The notes under the pieces: generated by a model
What the model saw: the letters and a program-made list of their open reading frames with translations, nothing else
Databases searched by the model: none
What the model was told of the DNA's origin: nothing
Part shown: in pieces, positions 56,081 to 64,000 of the stretch
How positions within the stretch are numbered: the first letter of the stretch is position 1
How the letters are laid out: each line of letters opens with the position of its first letter
Assembly: GCF_002775205.1 (NCBI RefSeq)
Contig: NC_036447.1
Span: forward strand, 3,088,501 to 3,152,500
Length of the DNA stretch: 64,000 bases
Direction of reading: 5' to 3'
Source: Xiphophorus maculatus
Taxonomy: Eukaryota > Chordata > Actinopteri > Cyprinodontiformes > Poeciliidae
Program-made: the position numbers and the translations under genes

Positions 56081-56418
56081 TGCACCGATTACAGTTTTCT
56101 GGCCAATTGCTGATCATCAATCTTTAAAATGCCGGGCTTTCTGATTCCAATTTTGGCCGATAATTTTTTTTTGCTGCTAAAGGAAGCTAAGGAAGTCGCT
56201 GACTTGGTCACTTAACTGCAATGTGCAGACATGAACTGATGGGCCGGTCCATCAGTCAAACCTCTAAAACAGGCAGAGCAGAAGAGGACAGTGGTTGATT
56301 TTTAGACCTTTGCTGAGGGAGATACGATCGGCTTCACATGTAAGAATCGGCTGATCAACAATCTCCCAAAATTAAGGAAATCGGCGCCGATAAATCAGCT
56401 GGCTGATAAATCGGTGCA
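56081..56418. mobile_element. MITE with TGCACCGATT ends
   Basis: TGCACCGATT at the left and AATCGGTGCA at the right are perfect inverses. The interior 'ggccgataa' text is typical of hAT-like fish MITEs. Confidence 0.8.
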
Positions 56419-56450
56419 CGCCTCGTCCAAACCACCGCCTGCATTTTGAA

Positions 56451-56807
56451 CACTGCAAAAACACAACATTTTAGCAGGTAATTTTAGTCTAGTTTGTAGT
56501 GCAAATATCGTAGTACACTTGAAATAAGATAAAATTAACCTTTCAGCAACATATGAGCTTGTTTTAAGCCAATAATTCCTTAAAATTGATGAAGTACTAG
56601 ATCAATTGGCAGATTATTTAACATCTGCCAATTTTTCCCATGTTATAAGTGAAATAATCTGTCACTTTTTCATCAATATTATGGAATTCATGACTTAAAC
56701 AAGTTCCTATATCTTGCTGAAAAGTTACTTCTAATTCAGTTTTATTTTATTTCAAATTTACCAAGATATTTGCAGTAGAAACTAAACCAAACTGTGTTTT
56801 TGCAGTG
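56451..56807. mobile_element. Palindromic MITE with CACTGCAAAAA ends, copy 2
   Basis: Starts CACTGCAAAAA and ends TTTTTGCAGTG. It is the same palindromic element as 19409-19770, lies 33 bp from the TGCACCGATT element, and is less decayed than copy 1. Confidence 0.88.
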
Positions 56808-57060
56808 AAGGAAACAGCCGCTGACTTGACCAAGTTGTTTGATCATAAGGTCATTTAGTCTAGGCTTCATATTTTTGTTATTTATCATAAAAAAAAACCT
56901 GAAAATAGAAGTTGAATCTAAAAAGAATAAAAATGAAGCCTTCAGCTCATTTCAGATATGCTCTAAATTTTTAATCCTGAGGGAAACTAAATAAAAACGG
57001 AGACAACACTCAGATTAAAAAGGTCTGAAGAGTGAAAGATGAATTTCCTGCAGCACTCAC

Positions 57061-57240
57061 CCTGCCGAGCGAGTCGTCAGCGACCGGAGAAGCAGCGGCG
57101 CGTCCTGAGGTTAGAAAAACTCACTCCGATTGTCCAAGCAGCAAAATCAAAAAGAAAACTAAACGACTGACAGCGGCTCGGCTAACGGATCGACGCTGCT
57201 GCCAAAAACTCAGACTCTCCAGTAAAAAAAACTCCCCCGT
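57061..57240 (-). promoter_or_regulatory. coro2a: Probable coro2a non-coding first exon and promoter
   Basis: On minus, GGCAGG|GTGAGTGC is a near-consensus donor at 57061, preceded by CG-rich sequence. It would splice over a 7.8-kb intron to the acceptor at 49275 (CTCTCAG|ATG). The transcription start is not determined, and a (GT)n tract follows at 57274-57296. Confidence 0.55.
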
Positions 57241-57273
57241 TAGTCCAGGTTAAAACCAGGAGAGAAGGTCAGC

Positions 57274-57296
57274 GTGTGTGTGTGTGTGTGTGTGTG
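57274..57296. repeat. (GT)n microsatellite
   Basis: About 11 GT dinucleotides just upstream of the coro2a first exon. Confidence 0.95.
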
Positions 57297-58248
57297 CAGC
57301 GGGAGGCAGAGTGCATGTGTGAACAAGCAAAGGGAGTGAGCAGGATATGTACACTCCCAGAGAGGGAGGCGACTGAGAGGAGCAGCAGGTAATCACACTC
57401 CGTCACTCCGCCGCAGAGTTTACTCAACCATTTACCTAATCTGAGGGAGAGAGAGAGAGAGAGGGAGAAATTGAGAGAAAAAAGGAGAGAAAAGAGAAAA
57501 AGAAAGAAAGAGGCAGACATTCCTCTTTGCTCTTGTTGCACAAAAATCAAACATTCCCTTGTGTGAAATATTTGAGTAAAAAACATTGAGATGTTTCATC
57601 TCTTCTGTGTTAAAAAGGTAAAAAAAAATAAATAAATACAAACTTTAGTTTTGCTAAAATATTCAAACCCCCTTTATCTTTTGTGCATTTAGTTGTAACC
57701 AGGCTGAAGCCATTAATGGCAGGGCCACCCAAAGCTTTTTTAAGGCCCTTAGCTGATTTTCATTTGGGGCCCGCGCACCAACATGATTCTTCATTCCTAA
57801 GCTACTCCGTGTGCAACATACCTGCTACCATTAGCACCATTTATAATTAGCTTACACCGTACAAGTTTTATGATTGCAGTTCAATTTAACCTTACTGGAG
57901 TAGCTAACAAAAAAAAAAATATCACTCTATGTCAGCTAAGCCATACAGAGACCTGTTGCCATAGCAACTGACTGACAACAGCTTCACTAGCACATCAGGA
58001 TTCAACATACAAAAAAAAACAAAACAGGGAAACATTTCCCACACAAACGGAAGAACATTCAGACGGTTACAGTTTTCTGTTTTCAGGCTTGATGTTTATG
58101 AAATAGATGATCGTCTGAACACAGCGGTGGTTGATTAGTTAATTTAAACACCTGCTCTACTGATGATCTGTCAGAGTTGGTGTTAGAGAGGTCAACTTTA
58201 AAAATAAAAAAAAAGACTGAATTCTGCAGCACATCTACATGCTAAGGT

Positions 58249-58540
58249 TGTCAAAGTCAAGCTAGCATAACTGACCCACTTCCCTCACCGTTTTTTAAAA
58301 CTAAAACCGTTTCCTGATCTTATCTACTTGTCACAGAGTTGACGATTAGTAGCAAAGCACTCCGTCCCTTTTCCTATTATATAATCAATTATAGATTTAA
58401 GATTTAGCACGCCACGTTGATAACTTAACAGCTAAAAGCAGTAGTAGCTGGTGGCGGCCAGCGGCTTTTGGCCTCCAGCAGAGAAATGAAGGCGGGATCT
58501 TGCGTGTGTGACTTCACGCTGCAACATGTTCATTCCACCT
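58249..58540 (+). mobile_element. Dispersed repeat 'agtcaagctagca', copy 2
   Basis: Same block order as 11131-11485, in the spacer upstream of coro2a. Confidence 0.65.
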
Positions 58541-59074
58541 TTTTTTTTTTTTTAACTCTTTTGATTCAGTCCGGATCGACTTGTTGCTCGGTCTGAATCC
58601 AGGGCTCAGGCTTCAGAGAGGCTGCCGTAAGATGGTAACTACAGAAAAGGTTTGCAGAAATGTCCTTCCATCGGAAAAATTTCTCACAGCATTTCCAGAC
58701 AGATCACCTGGGATGTAAAAGTAAATACCTGTAAACCTGAACATCTGTGTTCAGTTTCAGCCTGTTTGTTTCTCATGTCCTGAGGGAACATCTGTAAACG
58801 TCTGTCAGGGACTTGTTTGGTGAAACGTCTCCCATATCATGTTTCTATCTGCAAGATAAACTTGTAAACAAATCCTCATACTGTCGCCTTCCAGCTACCT
58901 GCAACAAGCAAAGCTTACAAATAATAATGACTGAAAGGCTGCGAAAAAAACTCAGACTTTGTGTTTTCAGATATTTTGCATTATTTTCAGAAGATTTTCC
59001 TGCATTTGGGAGAATTTTGGTCTGAATATTTCCAATGGAGACCACCAGAGAATCCAAAAATTTAACGCCAGTAT

Positions 59075-59502
59075 TTCACAAGTTTTTACTCAAGTAAAAG
59101 TAAAAAGTAGTCATCCAAAAAATTACTCGAGAAAAATGGATTTGGTGAATATTCCGCTCAATTACTGAGTAACTGAAATTTTACTGAGTAAAATTACATC
59201 GTCAGATGGACCAAAATATACATTTAAGTGGAAATGTTTGGTACTTTAAGGATGAAAAAGACAATAATTCATACAAGTAACAAAAAAGTAACAGTTTCTA
59301 AAAAAATGTATGAAACTTTAACAGACACTGCAGGCATATGTCTTTGGTTAAAACACGTTTCATTTGGTGGGCAGAAAAATCAAGAAATTTTACTTAAGAG
59401 TAGAAATACTTCATAATAAAATTACTCAAAAGCAAAAAGTACAGTGTATTAAGAACTGAAAGTACAGTTTTAAAAAAAACAATTACTCAAGTGAATGTAA
59501 CT
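59075..59502. mobile_element. TACTCAAG-type repeat, copy 2
   Basis: Starts 'tttactcaagtaaaagtaa' and ends 'attactcaagtgaatgtaac'. The internal order agrees with the copy at 48600. Confidence 0.55.
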
Positions 59503-59948
59503 AGCTGAAGCCGATCTGTTGGCGTGCAGGAGGTCGCGTTTGTGCCGCAGCGATCATTGATCCTCTTGTCAGGCAGCACGTCAACATCCAGCTCTCCCAC
59601 TCACTCGTATCGACCTGGTTAGCCGCTAAAGCTAACGCGCCGTTACATAACGAGTCCGTTCGCCTTGGCGCGACGGCTGCAGCTGCTGCTGGGAATGTGA
59701 AAATAAGAAGCAAGTTTGTCAAACAACACAGCTGCTTTAGATCTGATCAAATATTTATGCATTTTATTATAAAGTAAAAGGTTTGAACTGTTTGTTGCAG
59801 AGAAAAGATGGTTTTATTTGGACTTTATTTGGTACCGGGACGTTTGCACAGAGTAAATGGAAATGAAATAAAGTGGAGAAGCAGCTAAAGCTAAATATCA
59901 ATGAAGATTAGGCCAATAAGCAATAAATAAAAATGATAAGTCAAAATG

Positions 59949-60301
59949 AGATCAATAATTCCCATTTGCATTTTCTCTCTACCAAAAACTAGATGATAAA
60001 ACTTAATGTGGTGTTTTGGTTTCAACCAGTGTTTTTCTTGAAGGACAATTTAATTTACAGGGACTTCATAATTCACTTTGTTTTGTTTTTTTTGGATGAT
60101 TAAATGTCTTCCAGTTCCAGGGTTAAATGTTTATTACAATGTTAAGCTTATTGGTCTCTGGAAGGGCATACTTGCATTATTATGTCATTACCATTATATT
60201 ACATAAAAATGGTCTCAAAAACAATAATATTACAGCTTATCGCAAATGTAACGTCTGGGGCAAATTAATGTCCAGGAAAACTTGTTATTGTGACAGGCCT
60301 A
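59949..60301 (+). mobile_element. GACAGGCCTA-ended repeat, copy 2
   Basis: Direct copy of 524-895, including the 'cttatcgcaaatgtaacgtc' block and the GTGACAGGCCTA end. Confidence 0.75.
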
Positions 60302-63300
60302 ATGAAGATGGCAAAAGTTTTCGACCCAACAGAAGCGCCCAAGTCCTCCGGATGCATCATCCAGCTCTGCAGAGGTCTGGCAGCCAACTGTTCATTTAAA
60401 GCGGACCCATTATGCAAAATTCACATTTTACCCATTTTTATGCTTCCATTTGGGTCTGAACTGCTTCTGAATAAAGGCAAGATGCTTTAAAACAAATTGG
60501 AAGAAAACAAACCACCCAGAGGGTTTTTTGGCAATAAGTTCATGTATTTTGGTGTCTGGAAAATGAGTTGATTCAAAAACATTCGGATTGTTCAGTCACA
60601 CTGCACCGTTACCTAGCAACCCCAGCCAAGCCAAGGCAGTTACCTAGCAACTCAAGTAGCATACCAGGATGTTTGGTCAACTGGTTTTACCTCTGTATGT
60701 GCTGTACAATGGCTGCTGGAAAAGACGAGTGTTTTGTTGTTGACTCACTATCCAGAAACCATTTTCTGCATTCTTGTTGGTTATGCAGGAGGCTCCACGT
60801 CTGCTTTTCAAAGATGTACAGTTGTATTAATGCACATCTGTTTGCAGCTTTTTTTCACGCACCAGTGTAAATGTTTAGCCAGCAGCAGCTTATGTGGATT
60901 TAAAGTGACAAGACGTCCTGAAACGGCTCAACAAGGACAGAACTGAGGAGACTGAAATCTCATTGTCTAAGAATATTTTGTGCAAAAACTGTAATGACCA
61001 TGATTTTTATAAGCCGTAGATCTATTATAACCTGTTAAATGATGAATAATAGGTCACCTTTAATGCATCTAAAAGCTGCAGGATGGTAACTCAGTGATTG
61101 GATTGATCTAGAAGCTCTAATAGAAACTGAAAATTTTATGTTTGTACTTGCGTTCATGAACAAAATGAAGTATACTTTTATTTGTTCCCAGTTCAGTCTC
61201 CTTATATTCAACATTTCTATCCTCTGGGAATGCAATAAATGCCAAACCGATTGTGTTATTAGTCGTTAGTCCAGACCCGGCCATGTTCTGACAGGTTCTG
61301 ATCCAGTACATGCACTGCGTTGCCAACTCAGCTTCCATTTCACATTTCTGCCTCAGTGTTTGCAAACAGCATGCGGCCTAGCAACGACGGCGCATCATTC
61401 CCGCCCAGCTGCCGTCAGCACAGCAGCAGACGACCAACAAACTGAGCACCAGTTGCATCAGGAGCTTTACAGAAACACACACGCTGCAAAAACGGAAGAA
61501 AACAAGAGCATGCGAGCTGAAAATAACAACAAATTTCACATAAAAACATACAAAGTCCGTCGGTCATAAAGCGTCTCTGAGATAAGACAGAAAGTGGCCT
61601 CCGCTATCAGTTTGGCTCATTTTTAAAATCACAACATCCAATAAACACGCCCGAGCTTTCAACCAGGAAACAGAAGCGTTCAGTCAAAGGTTCAAATAAA
61701 TAGATGATAAATTATCTGAGCAGACAAGAATTTATGGCCAATGTTTTTTTTCCATCCAGAACCAATCTGGGTATCATTACCGATAAAAACGGGTCAGGAG
61801 TCCCATAAGCTTCCAACTATTGATGAGACATGCACAAATGATTAGATTCCTTTGAACAGTTCTTTTCTGTGAATGACAACTTTATTCTACGACAAATAGA
61901 AAAGAACATGACATGTTATGCGTCGCGGCAGCGCTGTGCGCCCCTTCTTGCTTTTTGGTTGTTTACAGTTCTACCATTAGTTCTTTAGTGTCTTATTTGT
62001 TATATTAAGTGCAGAAGAGGATTTTAAGCAACTTTAATCCACTTATTTCCTCTTCGGTTTGTTAAATTTTTACAAATGGCACTTAAACGTACAGAACCCC
62101 CCGTGGTGTGGGGATTTTTTTTTTTATTTCGCGTTCTCTTGCAATAACGTCAATGCGGCATCTTGAATTTGATTTTTTATTATTTTCACGCGGTAAAAAA
62201 AAGGCCATTTTCATGCAGTCTCAACTTTACACAAACGTAATCAGCTGATTTATAAACGGAGGTAACGTATAAACACGTTTTCACTGAGGTTCTTTAAAAG
62301 TATTTAGAACTTAAAATTTAAAACAATTTTTAATCGTCGTTACTGAATAAAATAGACTTTATTATAACCATTTTCATATAGTTATAATAAAGGGTGTTTT
62401 TGATTCTTTATTGCGAGGAATGGAATACTCATTTACATTTTTCTGCTAGAACATACTGCGGTTATTTACTTAATGCAGACTTTTTGCGAGCTTCACCCTC
62501 AAAATGATTTAAAATAAGACAATATTACGAATAAAATGGTTTGATCCTGGAGATTCAGTTCTCTTCTCTTCTCTGGGAGAAAGCAGGATGGAGATTTTGA
62601 CGGCGTCCTTCAGTCGTGGCCGTGTTTTGACTGGGCAGCACCTGGTTTCCCCTCGAGGCCGTCGGGTTTCAGCTCTGCTTCTCCTTTTGTTCTGCACGCG
62701 CTCTGCGGTCCGTCAGCGCAAACAACGCGCCGCCGTTCAAATATACTTTTATCTGAACAGGTGCAGCGGTCAGCAGGTGAAGCTGCTGCAGTTTACACAG
62801 GAAGCTCCATGAAAAACGTGAATTTTACGAGGCTGAGACAGTTTTTCTAATTTGACGTTACTGAGAGTTTGCAGGGCAGCGTGCTTTTTTCTGTTTAACA
62901 TACATTTGCATGGTTTTACCTGAGCTGTGGTTTTATTGCACCACTGTGCAAATCAGGAGCCGCACCCGTCCAGAAGCAAACAGCGCAAACCTGAGCAGAG
63001 GATATGGAAAACATGTGATTTATTCTGACGGCTTACATAAACAACCACCTAACCTTGAGGTTATTAAACGATTTACACGTTCTGATCAGTTCTGGGAATG
63101 TTTTGTGGACATTATGTCATAATGTTAACAGTTCCCAAACCGAGGTGTGAGTCCCGCCTGGAGGGGATCAAGGCTCATTTCTTTTGTTTCCCTTCCAGGC
63201 AAAACAAATGTATTGTAATATTTTCATATGGTTACAATAAAGAGTTATTTGCATTTTCTCAAAGTGAACATGTGGAGTGTGATTAAAAATAAGGAAAGAA

Positions 63301-64000
63301 GTCAAAGAGACAAACACTTTCTGAAATTATTCGCTTTAAGAAACAGGAAAGGTTAAAGAGTTACGTTTTCAGAGCATCTGAAATCATTCTATAAAAATGC
63401 TTCTAGTTCCACAGCGCTGCATCAATACTTAAAATATCAGTTTCAGGGTTTTGTAAGGTGAGAAAATGTGTTTGGTGGTTGTCATGGTTGTAGTTAGTCC
63501 AAATGTTTTCATCTCTTCATTAAAAATGGCAACAAAACAAAACTAAAAGGAAAGTAGGACACATTTAGAGGATTATTTCCCCTCTCAAGAACCTAATTGA
63601 GCAAATAAGTGTTAGGCAAAGTTAAATGTTAAGAAACTTACAAAGTTTCATCAAATGTACTTTTTACGGTTGAGGTCAGAAGGTTGAACTGTGCTTCATG
63701 ATCTGTTTTCCCTTTTTTACTGGACAAATTTAGCTAAATTTCCTCTAAACCTGAACAGAACAGAACAAATTTCCCCTGAAACAAAAGAGGAAATCTGAGA
63801 TCGGTTGTCACACAAACCAAGAAAACACACAATAGCAATAGTATTTTTGATGAAATATTTTCAGTCGCATTGAGCAAGCCTGCACACGAAAAACTAAGAG
63901 ATCATCACTTCTTCATGAATTACATCATCAGAAACCAGAAACAAATTCTACGCATGACTCAAGAGACGGAGACCGTTTTGCTCCAGTCGCGTAAAACCTG
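60302..64000. other. Right-hand gene-free stretch
   Basis: No conserved exon was recognised. CG-richer patches occur at 61370-61450 and 62570-62800, and the rest is ordinary AT-rich spacer. An unrecognised non-coding first exon or enhancer cannot be excluded. Confidence 0.45.

Noticed and set aside
57269..57586. 105-residue minus ORF rich in Leu, Ser and Phe
   Set aside because: Low-complexity GAGA and GT tracts. No splice context or homology.
62509..62812. CG-rich patch with ORFs on both strands near 62.6 kb
   Set aside because: No homology, no splice context. Could be regulatory but I cannot support a gene.

Overview
This is a window of vertebrate nuclear DNA, almost certainly from a percomorph teleost fish. 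The genes are split by GT-AG introns, many of them about 80-200 bp long. The intergenic and intronic DNA is AT-rich and full of fish-type DNA transposons, MITEs and LINE fragments, and the proteins match known vertebrate families. The repeat repertoire vaguely suggests a cyprinodontiform relative, but I cannot prove that from sequence alone. No bacterial-type system, CRISPR array or recognisable non-coding RNA gene was seen.

Five protein-coding genes could be reconstructed exon by exon, with every splice phase closing. From left to right they are: spag5-like (minus; 5' part only, the rest lies beyond base 1); trmo (minus; complete, 445 codons); hemgn (minus; complete, 348 codons); anp32b (plus; complete, 264 codons); and coro2a (minus; complete, 516 codons, with a 5' non-coding exon near 57.1 kb). 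The order and orientation trmo(-) hemgn(-) anp32b(+) coro2a(-) match human chromosome 9q22, except that NANS and TRIM14, which separate ANP32B from CORO2A in mammals, are not seen here. The spag5 neighbour is not part of that human block (human SPAG5 is on 17q). From about 57.3 to 64 kb I see only repeats and some CpG-rich patches.

The genes do not form a functional pathway: they are a spindle protein, a tRNA methyltransferase, an erythroid nuclear factor, an acidic histone chaperone and an actin regulator. Their grouping reflects ancestral synteny. A possible extra small gene, or remnant of one, lies at 34935-35167 on the minus strand. It has two phase-compatible exons and a perfect NRF1-type palindrome just upstream.

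The most interesting points are: (1) the unidentified two-exon candidate between anp32b and coro2a; (2) a decapeptide tandem repeat and an AT-hook-like RGRP motif in fish hemogen; (3) a threefold internal repeat in the N-terminal half of SPAG5; (4) a GC-AG intron in coro2a; (5) several paired inverted-repeat (MITE) families with copies at two or more places in the window.
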